Assembly: GCF_000003605.2 (NCBI RefSeq)
Contig: NW_003128865.1
Span: 213,322 to 266,845 of the forward strand
From: Saccoglossus kowalevskii
Taxonomy: Eukaryota > Hemichordata > Enteropneusta > Harrimaniidae
DNA: 53,524 nt
Direction: 5' to 3'
Shown: positions 1 through 13,333 of the stretch, piece by piece
Layout of the letters: each line of letters begins with the position of its first letter
Numbering within the stretch: position 1 is the first letter of the stretch
Position numbers and translations under genes: made by a program
Notes under the pieces: model-generated
The model's database searches: none
What the model saw: only the letters and a program-made list of their open reading frames with translations
What the model was told of the DNA's origin: nothing

Positions 1-1670
1 ATACCACAGGTCAAAGCCACTGGATAATGGATAACTAATTTTGGGCCAGTTGCGTTTTGTTAACATTACATATTAGAAGTGTCAGTAAAATGTTAACAAA
101 TAGTAGCAAGATAGTCTTATACATGTATATTGTATTTAGCTGTGCTGTGTACCTTGTTTTTCATTGAATTTTAAATTAAATCCTAAATGTCTATTGGTCC
201 CACTTTTAATCTAGACAATGACATGAGCCATTCATATGGATAGACTTTTGAAAGAGAAAAGGTATCAAAAAAATGAGATTACTGCATGACACTATCACCT
301 TGCACCTCAAGATTATTCTCCATAATCATATAAAATACCCGCAAGCCAAATTGCTGTTCTACCTATGGGAATAATTACATCAGACCTAGAGTTGACCCTG
401 GCCTCCAACCCCATGTATATACAGCCCTACATTCAAGATAATCAGAAGTTTCATTATTACCGGTACATACAAAATGCATGTACATCTTAAAACCCTGTCA
501 AGTTTATGTAAATCCAGGCAATGGTTGATTAGAGCCACCAGACTCAGGATACCATTAATCATGTTTGAGTTGAGTACTTACGTTATACAATCTTAATTCA
601 ATTACAATATTATTCAGAGCCATATTTTACACAGCAATCAAGTATTTTCACTCCTTAATGAAAGCCTACATGATATTTAGATTTGATGAGTGAATACCGA
701 CAGTACAGGATTCCTCCAGATAACACATAAAGTACACAAAACTTGCATTACAAGGGGTATTAGAAGCAGTATTAGTGATGGAGAGCAAAACACAACATCT
801 AAAGAAAATTGAAAATACAAGACAGATTGGTAAACCTCCAGTAGTGAACTAAATGTAAATCTATGCTTACTTTGCAGGTTAATACTGTCCCATTAATCAA
901 GCAGACAGCGGCTTAATCAATGACTGCCACTACTTTGTCACTCAGATTACAGATCACAAGAGCTGGGAGTGAATTTCACAAGGCCCCTTGGTGAGTCGAG
1001 ACCCTTGATAAGTTGCTGTTTTGTCTTGGATCTCATCACCCACGACTTAGCGAGGAGTCACTGTACTATCAACTAAACTATGATAAATGTATATGTTTTA
1101 ACCACAGCTCTCAAAGGATCTGTCAAGTGAATAGATATCATGGTCTAGGCATTCTCTATGAGACAGCTCATTAGTATTCAAAGCTTGCCTACATAGGGAT
1201 TTTAAAGCTGGAAATATAAGAACTCAATGCCATAAAAAAGCTTTACTAATGGTGGTCATCCACTGTGTTTGTTTTCTTGCGTAGATATTTTATCAGACCA
1301 ACATTGAATGACATTTGCTACATTAACAAAACATCATTTTATAGCAGCCCTACAGCTCAAGCCAGCAAAAATGGCTGTCTATACGCACTAGGCTCGAGCC
1401 AAGCTTGGCTCCAATAAACCCTGAGGATTGTATTCCAACATGGCTCTGACCGTGTATATGTGTATCGGGACCCAACTATTGGAGCCGAACTCGCGCCCTC
1501 AATCGTCTTCTTCAAGTAACCTTTTATTTCAATTATGGCGGAGACAACATTGTTTGTAATTTCACATAATTTCTGGCTTTGCGAAGAGGTACGCGCCCTA
1601 AGATCTATTTGGCAGAGTAAAGAAATACCCAGTACTGCAATAGATCGATAGTTCAACGGGAAACAGAAAA
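1..1670. other. AT-rich non-coding stretch
   Basis: No coding exon recognised. Two short palindromes (TACATGTA at 120, TACCGGTA near 459) and a CpG-bearing patch from about 1370 are the only local features. The - strand open frames at 1357-1873 have no protein-like character. Confidence 0.5.
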
Positions 1671-1883
1671 ATGGCGTATGAAGTTAAGCAACAAAGACTT
1701 GAAAGGACGACTGAACAAATCAAATTGAAGAAACTTTTTAAGACACCGAAGATAAAAATCGTAGAAGTGGCCATGGTACGGCAACATGTTCCTATTAGGT
1801 TTCGGTTGACAGGCATTTGCTCTACTAGAAGTACGCATAGACAAAACATTACATTTACTGTATATTTGATCATTAAATTATAG
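1671..1883 (+). CDS. Possible small protein or first coding exon, unrecognised
   Basis: Open frame of 70 codons opening MAYEVKQQRLERTTEQIK with a good start context (A at -3, G at +4). It sits in a locally CpG-bearing patch (about 1490-1800), which is unlike the AT-rich surroundings and could be a promoter. The first 50 residues are basic and helical-looking; the end (FTVYLIIKL) looks like run-on into intron. No family is recognised. Chance is a real alternative. Confidence 0.22.
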   Translation: MAYEVKQQRLERTTEQIKLKKLFKTPKIKIVEVAMVRQHVPIRFRLTGICSTRSTHRQNITFTVYLIIKL

Positions 1884-2930
1884 CTTTGTTTACCATAGAC
1901 ACATACATGTCATTCACATAGTTCTGAATGATTCTATTTATTGCATTATTACATGTTTTAAGTTGCAATATTGCTGTCTACTAAGATTAAACAAGTAGCA
2001 AGACACATTTCAATTAAAGAAGTTCACCACATATAGAACAAATCTGAGAGATATATACACCTGAGGTACCTATAAGTATAATATCAAAGCAATCGGACTT
2101 GTGGTTTTAAAAATATTATTTTTTACCAAAAATGACAAAATATTCAGAAAAATTAGAGATTTAAAGACATCATCACAAAATAAACAAATCGGAGAGTGGT
2201 CTACCCAAGGTACATATGCACAAACGTGACAAAGTATCAAAGCAATCAGAATTGTGGTTTTCAAGAAGTTGAAAAAATTGATGCAGGTGATGGAGACCAA
2301 TGTACCACATACACGGCTTAATGGGAGCTTTTATTTTCAAATTGTTTTTTTGCATTGAATCAAATAGAGAATTAATTTTATCAATATCCTATATGTTGAT
2401 TTTTTTTACTCATTATCTTATTTGAGTATACATGTAAATGGTAGTTTTTAACCTCTACAACACAATAGTTCAATCCATTATTTTAACCCCTACAACACAT
2501 TGGTTCCATCCACTGTGTTTGAATCTCAGTGGTTTACACTGCATGCTATGTTGTCAGCAATTATTACAGTGAATTTTATCACATGATGTGTATGTTAGGT
2601 TATTCATACTCGTAGGTCTATAAACCAGAAACCGTATATTATCGAGCAAGAAGGAATATGCAGAGAAACATCCACCGAAATGAAATTATCTTTACACAAA
2701 GCAAGAGTTATCGGTAACTCGATTCATGGGTAATCCGAATTGAGTGTAACGACAGTTGTCACTAATATAACCAAAAATGCACAGATTGTGGAAATTATAC
2801 CAATGTAATTAATGATTTGACTAATTGTTTTATTAAAACATCTCTGTCATTTCATCCATTCACTGAGAAACAAATTAAAATAGCAGGATAGAATTTTACT
2901 TGGAGAGTGTTAATGGCTATAACTAAATCA

Positions 2931-4127
2931 ACAAGTCATTGAAAATGAAACAGTCCCCGTTAAATTAAGTTCTCTTTGTGTTCGTCATATTAAAGCGGAG
3001 GGGTTGTCGCGAGCGTGTCCTTGAAACTTGAGTTCCAAGTGACGTATACAACAGATTGTTTATTTACATAAAAACACGTGTTCCATGTAGTAGTAATATG
3101 GCCAAAAATAAAAACAGCCGTTATTCGGCCATCTTTGATCTGATTATGATGAAACACACTGATATGTATGATGTATGTGCCAAATACGAACGAAAATGGT
3201 ACATAAATTGTGGAAATATAGTAGTAAGGCCAAAAAGTCAGATGGCTGTCAATCGGCTATCCTTAACCAGATTTTGAAACAAATTGTCATGGACATGCAT
3301 CCTAACATGTATAAAGTACATGTATGTGCCAAATTTTAATGAAAACTGATAGAGCACGTCAAAGATACCGCATAAAAAAAAAAAAAAAAAAATGCCTGCC
3401 TGATCCAATTTCGAAATAAATCGTCATGAACATGTATCCTAACATGTATAATCTATGTACCAAGTTTGAATGACAACTGACAAAGCATGTCCAAAATACA
3501 ACATTTTCAAAAAACAAGATGGCTGCCAGTCTGCCATTTTGAATCAAATTGCTAAACCACTGCATGTGCATATGTCCCACATAAGGTACTAGGCACATGC
3601 AAAGAATGAACGGAATCGGTCCACAGGATTTTGAAATATGACTCTTGGACAGATTGAGGGACGAACGGACACACCGACGGACAAACTCAGGAACTCATGG
3701 AAGGTCGGGGACATGTATCCTAACATGTATGATCTATGTACTAAATTTGAATGAAAACTGACAAAGCATGTTCAAAATACGACATTTTCAAAAAATAAGA
3801 TGGCTGCCAGTCGGCCATCTTTGATCCAATTGTGAAATAAATCGTAATGGACATGTATCCTAACATGTTTAATCTATGTACCAAGTTTGAATGAAAACTG
3901 ACAAAGCATGTCCAAAATACAACATTTTCAAAAAACAAGATGGCTGCCAGTCGGCTATTTTGAATGAAATCGCTAAACCACTGCATGTGCATATGTCCCA
4001 CATAAGGTACTAGGCACATGCAAAGAATGAACGGAATCGGTCCAAGGGATTCTGAGATATGCCTCCGGACGGACGCACAGAGACCGAATTATAAGTCCCC
4101 GTTTTGGACTTCGTCCGAACGGGGATT
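2931..4127 (-). mobile_element. Hairpin-ended interspersed element, copy A (Helentron-associated-like)
   Basis: Reverse-oriented copy. Its right end is the palindromic block ending CGTCCGAACGGGGATTAA; its left end is GTCATTGAAAATGAAAC next to AGTCCCCGTT. In between are units of about 134 bases containing CATGTATCCTAACATGT and GGCTGCCAGTCGGC. The block that normally lies next to the hairpin end occurs twice (about 3540-3690 and 3960-4110), so the copy carries an internal duplication. The open frames within it are by-products of the repeats. Confidence 0.6.
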
Positions 4128-7100
4128 AATAATGGCCAAAACCTACACAATCTTGGCCTAAAATTTTTTTCACATAAACTTTGTTTGTTTTAGAGTCACA
4201 TGGTTATTCTTGCAAAAAATACCAGTAAACACCTGTAAGTACTGTATTTTTCTAATTTCTGTTTACATCACATCAATGAAAACCATTTCTTAACAATTTT
4301 TAGTGTCACTCTGAGGTCACAACCCTTTTTCTGATGTATTTTACAAATGCCTTTAAAGCTAATATTTGTGAAAGCCAGAAAAACCAAACAGATAAATTTT
4401 GCCATCCAGATTTGATTCAAAAAAATGAAAACGAACTTGGGACACTAAAACAAACACAGAATGCTTTCTAAAATGTAGGTTTGATAGGATTTGGTCAAGT
4501 TTAGCATTATCTAGCAAAAATGTTGAAGAAAATGTAGTTATTGCAATTTGTATGGCTTCCTTTATACAAATTTTGTTCGAAACATTCTACATAAATGACT
4601 TAGTAAGAACAAATTAGGAATAAAATACAAAAGTTGAAAGAACCAACATTGCAATCAATATTACCAATCATAATCATTACAAGTCTATGGACACATTGGA
4701 TAAATGATAGACATTACTATATACATTGTAAACACCATAAGCAAAATTAGTAAGTCAGAGAAATTAATCTCATTTAAAAATTCATTTTATGACAACAGTA
4801 ACAATTTATCTGATCTTTGGTGAGCACATCAATGTCAAATTCCTTGTATTACAGTACCAAATCATTCCGCAAAATTTTAAATAAACAAGGAAACATATGA
4901 TAGTCATGTATTTTTTATTGGTTGTAAGAAAATGTTATGACATAAAAATGTTTATTATACTGTACTATTGACATCTGCAATAACCAAATTATAACATTTT
5001 ACCAATACATGTATTAAAATATGAGGTTTTTGCAAAAAAAAAAAAAAAAAATAGTACTGTGTGAGATTACAGTTCTGATTGAAATACCAGGGAACTTCGC
5101 CCCAAAATAGAAATGGAACTCATTTTTAATTAAAAATTTCTAATCAAGCAAATACATTTAAAATATTGGCCATTGAGACATAGGTTACAGGTAATTACTG
5201 TAAACCATTTAATTTTTACTGTTAGAAATTTCGGCGATCTCAAGATTGTACAGCAACCAAAAGACACAATTTTGCAGAAGTCAAAGTGACAGACAATCCA
5301 TGTTGTAGAACACCAAAGAAATGTTCACTTATACAAAATTTTGCGATTTCCACTCATTAAAATTTGTCAGTACATTGAGCCAAATTTGAATGGTTCAAAC
5401 ATTAATTAGTGTATCTTATGGTTCAATATGACTAATACCGGTAAAACATATTTTTGCCTGATGCATAACCTCCCTAATGGAAGGACGAAGATGATATGGA
5501 AAATAGAACGGTCTCTTTTATTCAGAGTGATGATATAACTAACTGACAAGGTTTGACAGAATTAGAAGCAGATAATATTACAATGTGACAATATGTTGAT
5601 TATAAATTTGCTGAATACAAGTATGAGGAGAGGTTGTCAGTTAAATTACATTCAAACAACTTATTTCAACATGTGCACAACCAACCCAATTACTCTGGCT
5701 TCTCTTCTCATCACAACTCTTATTTGATACTTAATTTATGGTAACAATAATGTTCTAGAAAGAGCTATTACCTGTATATGTAATTCAATTCATTGATTTG
5801 TTCTGATGTAGAATATAAAAAAAATGAAGTAAAACAACTGGTGAAATATTGGAATAATCAATGATACCATAGTACACTGACACATAATAGTGATATTGCT
5901 CAACCTTACCGTAGCAGCGAATGTCAGCTATACAAGCACTCCTGTTACAACTGATTATATACTAGTAAAATAACCAACTACCTAGGGTGCCCTCTAGTCC
6001 ATGAAATATGTATATATTACAATTTTCCTAACCTTTTAGGAAACTGTAATTGCTCCTGAATTTCAGTACCTGAAGATAATTAGTGATTGGAATTTGGAAT
6101 CTGGAAATACTTTTTATACATGTGATAAACAAATTTATGCTAATTAGTATTTATATTTGTCGTTTCATTTAGAGTAATATTCAGATAATTTGTTTGTGGT
6201 AATCTGCACTACCGTTCACAATTCTCCTCTTAAACCAAGAAGGGAGGTCATTTTGCCAACACCAAAAATGAAACTGACTTTTTTACATTCTTTTCTAAAA
6301 TATTGTTGTCATTTCAAGTCAAAGCCCAGTATTTAGCTCTATTAGAATGTGTTAGTAGATGAATCCATCTAAATTAATGTGCTTTTCTATTTGATAAATT
6401 AAAATATGTGTCAGTTGTAAATAGTGTAGTGTTTGGCTGGGACGTCAAATTGGCAAAATCTGGCTTCTGTCATCTGTGTCCTTTGGTAGTGTCATCAAGT
6501 GTGTGAATGTACAGGGATGAGTAGTAATTTATATATATATTGGTACCGGTAGTAAAACGGATTATTCCATACAGGAATGATATTCTATTATGATTTTGTT
6601 GGTTTGCAATCGTCAATCTTGAGTTTCTCACTTGACAAGCTGTACAATAAGAAGTTATGTTATGCAAGTCGATATACAACATTAATGGTAGATGTATTAT
6701 TCTATTAGGGGAGAGAGAGTTTCATGCTGTGATAACATAATAATATCTAGTAATGATAATTTCACTGTCTTATTAATTCCATTGTTAGTACAATAGTAAA
6801 ATATATCCCAAGGCAAATGTAATAAAGATCTGGGTGCACGTTCTGATACTTAAATTCATTGTGATATCAATGAAATAGGTGTGTTATCTGCTAAACTCAG
6901 TTGAAGTCTTTTACTCAATAAATTGAGCCATAAACCCAAATCAGTAGCTATGTCATTTGCAAGTAATGTTTGTCGGAATATGCTCAACACAATGAGACGA
7001 GGAAATTTGAAATGTTTTATTATTCACTTGGATGTAATAGCAACAAAAGAAAGATTATTAGCGAAGTAAAAACATTTAGAAGCTGAGGTCTAAATGAACA

Positions 7101-8589
7101 AGTACGTGTACAGTCAAAGCTGCTAGTGTTCATTTTTGGTGGAAGAAGGGATGTACATGTATCTCAAAAACTGGTTGATACTGAATAACTGAGCAGTCTT
7201 GTCACCATTCCCTAATCCTGAAAACAAAGCTAGATCTAAGAAAGAAACCTGAACAATGGTACATCCCACATGGATTAAAGCACAACAATTTAAGTGCGTT
7301 ACATATGTATTACATATGAAACAAGTTTGGATATACCAAATCAAGGAATGTCTAAGAAAGACACTTTCGTATTCTGTACAAAATACAATTTATTTGTTGT
7401 GTAAACCAATACGAATGTAAATAAAGATACTTACACACATGTACTAGTGTAACAAACAATCCCGAGGGGTGTGACTTGTTACAGGTGCATAGAATGTGAA
7501 TTGAAGTCCAAGATATAAGGGCAGTGATCTGATATGGGTCTACATGTGAAGCATATAATGCAGGCAATATAAACAATTTTAACAAATTACCAACATTTTA
7601 AAGAATATTAGATATACAATACACATACCGTAGTTATATTTATATGTTATAACTTGTCAAAAATTACAAAGCAGTAAAGCAGTTTTTATTTTTTACCTTA
7701 CCACTGCAGATATCTATAACAGGGAACAAGCAAGGGAACAGAGGCACAGCGCCCTCATGCCATGGCCATGCGCCTACTTACCCTGGGGAGCAGATCCTCT
7801 GGCAACCATAAAATTCTGATTGACCAGGTATCACATGCGGCGACAGTCTTCAGCTGTGACCTGTCTGATAGTAATTTTGGCCCCAAGGAAGCCATAGAAT
7901 GCTCCATTTTAACTTAAAATTATCAAAAACTCCACACCCTGGTAGGGAGAACCTTATCTCCCCCACTTGGTGGCGTCGCTTTATTGCAGTGCTCCCTCTT
8001 GAAGTTTTTTTCTAGAAAAAACCCTGTATTACTATGCATTAAGATCAAAAGCTACAACACATGTATTTTTGTCAAACGCCATGGCATCAATCGATCATGG
8101 AGCGCAGACTGCCATGAGATAAACTATGACATACAATTGTAATATTTGTGCTGAGGTAATAGCTGACACGCTGAGAGACTGGAAACAAACTCTCAGTAGG
8201 AAATAATTTAAGTGAGTTTTGTCATCTCTACCCCATGCTATTTAATTACAATAAATTGCCACCATTGTAAAGAACATCACTTTAGAATAACAGTTAATGG
8301 ATGTAAAAACAATGTAGTCTTATTTTTTTTTATTATTTAATGTTCTTAATGCAATGAAGCATGTGGAGAGAAATGATGCGATGAGAAGAACCAAGTACAA
8401 TGTCTACCTTATTATTCAGATTTCCAACATGTGGAATAATATAAAATACTTTTTTTTATAGTAAATGTTTTAAATATTGTTTGAGTTCTCCAGCAATATA
8501 CATGTACCTACATGTATGTAATGTTTCACATTGTACATGTATATGTATATGTATTTATATATTATGCTATAAAACACACTACTCTGTGT
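4128..8589. other. AT-rich non-coding stretch
   Basis: No exon recognised. A patch at about 7690-8020 is richer in GC and could be an old SINE-like or MITE-like fragment (it includes CACACCCTGGTAGGGAGAAC and a GCGCCCTC), but no ends could be defined. An A-run lies near 5034-5051. Confidence 0.5.
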
Positions 8590-9305
8590 TCTCCAGTTAT
8601 AAAACAAGTAAGTGCCCCATTAAAACCCTTCATAATAAGAACTGTCTATAACACAGTCATTACAGTGCCCAGTAAAAATCCTTCATTCAAAAATTTTGTG
8701 CACATTGTTGCTCTTTATATTCTAGTTAAAACCCCTTCATTAAAACCTGCTGTAACACGTACAGTCCCACCATAGCCCAGTTAAAAACCCTTCATTAAAA
8801 CCTGCTGTAACACATACAGTCCCACCATAGCCCAGTTAAAAACCCTTCATTAAAACCTGCTGTAACACATACAGTCCCTCCATAGCCCAGTTAAAACCCC
8901 TTCATTAAAACCTGCTGTAACACGTACAGTCCCACCATAGCCCAGTTAAAACCCCTTCATTAAAACCTGCTGTAACACATACAGTCCCTCCATAGCCCAG
9001 TTAAAACCCCTTCATTAAAACCTGCTGTAACACATACAGTCCCTCCATAGCCCAGTTAAAAACCCTTCATTAAAACCTGCTGTAACACATACAGTCCCTC
9101 CATAGCCCAGTTAAAAACCCTTCATTACGAACTTACTGTAACACATACAGTCCCTCCATAGCCCAGTTAAAAACCCTTCATTACGAACTTACTGTAACAC
9201 ATACAGTCCCACCATAGCCCAGTTAAAAACCCTTCATTACGAACTTACTGTAACACATACAGTCCCACCATAGCCCAGTTAAAACCCTTCAGTAAAAACC
9301 GCTAA
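8590..9305. repeat. 55-bp minisatellite, about 10 good units plus decayed left edge
   Basis: Unit begins CCCAGTTAAAAACCCTTCAT and includes CATACAGTCCCACCATAG. Unit spacing is 55 bases (for example 8776 and 8831). From about 8720 the units are near-identical; 8590-8720 is diverged. The three right-most units carry TTACGAACTTACTG where the others have TTAAAACCTGCTG. Confidence 0.93.
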
Positions 9306-10140
9306 AAACAAAGTACCTTTTTTCCTAAATGAGCAAGAGCTTCCAGCATGCACATACTATGTACTGTGGTTGGCAGTGAACTATAAACTACAATTTATTG
9401 CAACAGCAAATACCAGTCACAAACAACGCATTTCAAATGCCAGTCATTCTTCTAAATATAGCTCTACTTGGCAACATCAAATATTACCCCTCCCCTCAAA
9501 ATGAAGACTCAAACGTGTAATGATCTCTCCAACTAATAGAACAAATTTCAAAACTATCTAAGTCTTGTCTGTAAAAAATTCTGATTTATGAGGAAACCTG
9601 TTTTCTATCTGGGAATGAAAAACAGATTTTACTGTAAAACAGATCTTTTGCAAGTTCAGCCAATATAACATTCCATGTCAACAAATCATGAACATGAAAC
9701 ACAGGTTCTGTTGATAATGAAATAGTTTTAGCGATTGTGGCTAATACTACAATGTTTTCCAAACAAGTTTTATTATTATGAACCATATTTAATCTATTGC
9801 AAGACATGTATAGATAAATAAAAATTAAAAAAAAAGAATATTACAGTTGGCAATACAATATCTTCAAAAAATATGTGCCAGACACCATTGAACTGCACCA
9901 GGATTCTATTAATTGATAATTTGCACAAGTTTGGGGAAGACTAGAGAAAAACTGCATGAGTTATAGTGGACACAATAAAGTATTACAGCAGGTGCAGAAT
10001 ACCGGGTAGTTGCATTTATCAAGCCTGGTAGGCAGTTACAGAAGGGCTTTGTAACATCCTCAGACACTATCCTGAAAATTTAATTCATAGATTATCAAAA
10101 CACCAAATGTGATATGGAAGAATATGAAAATAAAACTGAG
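9306..10140. other. AT-rich non-coding stretch
   Basis: No gene seen. A 73-codon - strand open frame (9586-9807) has no recognisable features. Confidence 0.45.
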
Positions 10141-10143
10141 AAT

Positions 10144-10617
10144 GGGCCATTCCAGTTTATATCTGCACCCCCCATATATCTGCTTGTGTGTTTAATTCAT
10201 ACAGGGTATAATTTCCATGGGTGTATAAGTCATACAAAGTTTTATTTCAAAATCACCATTCACCATACAGTAATGGAAATCCAAAACTATAATTCCTACT
10301 TATGGTGTTGATGAGCTCATTCGTGCCACCATCCTTATCTAATTTCAGTAATAACCATTTCATACTGGCCCAATTTTTTTACCATATACAGTCAGAATTC
10401 CAATTTTTTTCAGTCATACTGTTGGAAATCCAACCTCATCAACCGGTATGTGGCGAGATAAACAAGGCCATATTTTATTTAGTAGCCATAACTGCCTGGA
10501 TTTCCAGGAATTTTGTTTCCATACTCGTCTGGATTTCCAGATTCTGTTTCTCCATATACAGTGCTGGAAATTCGACCACATCAACAGGGGGGGTGCAGAT
10601 ATAAACTGGAATGGCCC
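10144..10617. mobile_element. 474-bp MITE with 30-bp perfect inverted ends
   Basis: GGGCCATTCCAGTTTATATC and on through a C run at the left is matched over 30 bases by its reverse complement at the right. AAT flanks both sides (10141-10143, 10618-10620), a possible 3-bp duplication. The interior has several degenerate copies of a CTGGATTTCCAG / CTGGAAATTC motif. The open frames through it are not genes. The GGGCC start and 3-bp duplication are loosely PIF/Harbinger-like, but AAT is not the usual TWA target. Confidence 0.75.
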
Positions 10618-10620
10618 AAT

Positions 10621-12399
10621 AGATACAGTGCTTTCAGAGAAGCTGTTTTATTTATCGTATATAAACATAAAACAGCTATAAATTTGTATATTGACCACTC
10701 AGCCCAATTGCCATGATGTCACCACGGATGAATACATGCTTCTGAAAGGGACAACCAAGACTGCATGTGTGTAGACGTATCAACCAAAATCTGATTGGCT
10801 TTGCCACGCATGAACACCACACAAATTATTATAGCATTTGGTAAATATGTTATAAAATAGTTGTAATCAACATGCATACATGTATATGTAATGGCTTTTC
10901 TGAAAGGACTGTAATAACAAGCAAGCTAATAAAAATATCAACAGGGTCATGTCTAATATAACGGAGAAAGTCATGATTTCTAGGGGAAGCACTACACCAC
11001 AGATTATTCATCTATCATATTGATAGACCATGATATTTTAAAATTACCTTGTATTCAATCTATTATTGAAGAAAATCAGGTATTTAACATTAAAATCTTT
11101 TCTTGGCCTAATAATAACATTTGTTTCATTTCAGGCAAATTCAATCATACAATGTATTGCATATGCTAGCTACACGAAAATTGTCCACAGGACAAATTTC
11201 AATTGTCTGAATATGTTTCGTAAGGATCCACAGAAAATGGAATGGTACATGTAACTTTGAATTCATCAATTGCTTCAAGGCAGTGATAGCGTAGTCCGTC
11301 ATCTTTCTGTGGAAATTTGCTGGTATTCAAAACTTTGTCAAACAGTGCATTCCTGCAAAGAAGAGTCTCTTGTGCTATTAATAAGGTACAGAGTACTTTA
11401 TAAACTCCCGTCGAGAGTTGGCATGAATAACAACGTGGTTCCGAGTTGCGTATTAAGTCAGGGCATCTACTCGATAATCGCCATTTGTCAGTGGAGATGG
11501 GAGCATTTTCGTTTTGACTGAATGGTGTGTGAACAATTGAAACATCAGGCGTTAGAACAGTAAATTGAAATAAAAATAATGTTTTCTAATTCGACTGCAT
11601 ATTTGCATAAGTAACAGCAAAACCCAGTAATGGCATGTGGCAAAGGGCAAGGTTTGTGGTTTGACGCGCAAATTGAATTTGTTGCATGCAAATTTGTCGA
11701 TTTCATTTTGACGACTTGATGCACTATGTCTGGTCCAATAGTTGCAACTTATTGTTGCATGTTGGAAAGCAGAATTGACTAGTTCACACTGCAATTGGTC
11801 CAACTGTCGCAACATTTTTTTTTGCATACATAAAATGTCACCTAATTTAGTCCAGCTTTGAATGGATGGGATACACATATTTGTGCATAACTGCAAACAC
11901 TGATACAAGTATCAAAATCCAACTTGGTTGAGACTCCAAACTGGTTAACATAATACCCAAGTTTGAAAAAAATTGAATTGTTTGGGTATGGTAATTACAA
12001 TAAAAAGTTTCATGATGAGTCATCAACAACAATGATAGATACAAAAGTATTTTCCTTTTCGTATACCTTGATCTTCATCTTTGATGATGTGGACAAGGTA
12101 AACTGAAGCCTGTTGTGAACCATAGACTTGCTTCTTGTTTCTTTTATGTTGTGATAATTTATACATGTATGCAAACAAGTCATTGTTAATGACATAGTCC
12201 CTGTTGCAGTTAGGGAAAATATTATTCATGCCAAAAATATAGTTATGGACCAAAAGCATAATTAGTAATAGGTATCATCAGAAATTAGATGTATTAAATT
12301 ACTCTTCCAAAATCGAAATATATGGTTAAAAATTAAATGAGATACGCTATGCATTTTTTGTATCCAAACTTGAATTTCATTTGTCCGGGCTCACGTACA
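10621..12399. other. Non-coding stretch with a repeat-like segment
   Basis: No exon recognised. From about 11640 to 11830 the pieces GTTGCATGCAAATTTGTCG, GGTCCAATAGTTGCAACTT and GGTCCAACTGTCGCAAC echo each other, as in a decayed mobile element. The overlapping - strand 118-codon frame is probably part of it. Confidence 0.4.
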
Positions 12400-13333
12400 G
12401 ATATATAGTAGTATGGTCAAAAAGCAAGATTGCAGGCAGTCAACCATCTTTGACCCGATTGTGAAACTAATTGTCATGTCATGTATTCTAACATGTATAA
12501 TTTGAGAAAAAAACATGTCAACGATACATTTTGAAAAAACAAGATGATTGTCTGTTGATCATTTTGGATTCAAACATGAAACAAATTATTATGGGCATGT
12601 ATTTCAACATATATAATGTTTGAATCAAATTTGAAAAATAAATGACAAATCCTGTACAATAAACCAGAAATTTCCAAAAAACAAGATGCATGCCAGTTGA
12701 CCATCTTTTATCTGATTATCAAACAAACTGACATGGACATGTATTCCAATATGTAAGATGTATGTGCAAAATATGAATGAAAATGGTAGATTGGAGATAT
12801 TGTACTGTGGACAAAAAGCAAAATGGCCACCAGTCAGCAATCTTTGATTCAATATCAGAACAAATTGTCGTTTGCATGTAATCTAAAATGTAATCATATT
12901 GTCGACATGTAATCAAAATATCTAAAATGTACAATGTACCAAATTTGAACAAAAACTGACAAAGCATGCATAAGATACCACATCTTCAAAATTCAAAATG
13001 GCTGCCAGTCAACCATCTTTGATCCAGACACTAAATGAATTGTCATAGACACGTATCCTAACATGTATAATGTATGCACCAAATTTGAACACAAACTGAC
13101 AAAGCATGCATAAGATATCACATTTTTAAAAAACAAAATGGCTGCCAGTCAGCCATTTTGGATTGAATCAGTAAACCACTGCATGTGCATACATGTATGT
13201 CCCAGATAAAGTACTAGACACATGCAAAGAATGAACAGATTTGGTCTACAGGGTTCTGAAATACAACTCTGAACGGACAGACGGAGACTTAATTATAAGT
13301 CCCTTGTTTCGAACTTTGTTTGAAGGAGGACCA
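12400..13333 (-). mobile_element. Hairpin-ended interspersed element, copy B, decayed
   Basis: Reverse-oriented, with the same internal units (ATGGCTGCCAGTCAACCATC, CCTAACATGTATAATG) and the right-end block (TTATAAGTCCC, then a mutated hairpin). The left boundary is not sharp and the hairpin arms no longer pair well, so it is older than copies A, C and E. Confidence 0.5.

Noticed and set aside
3359-4019. Repeated open frames starting [15 protein letters not shown] in several places (also near 23.8 and 30.6 kb)
   Set aside because: They are the same stretch of the hairpin-ended interspersed element read in one frame. The frame breaks differently in each copy and the protein has no recognisable features, so a conserved gene is not supported.
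10114-10716. Overlapping + strand frames of 65-100 codons
   Set aside because: They lie across the MITE with inverted ends; three overlapping frames are open in the same place and none is protein-like.
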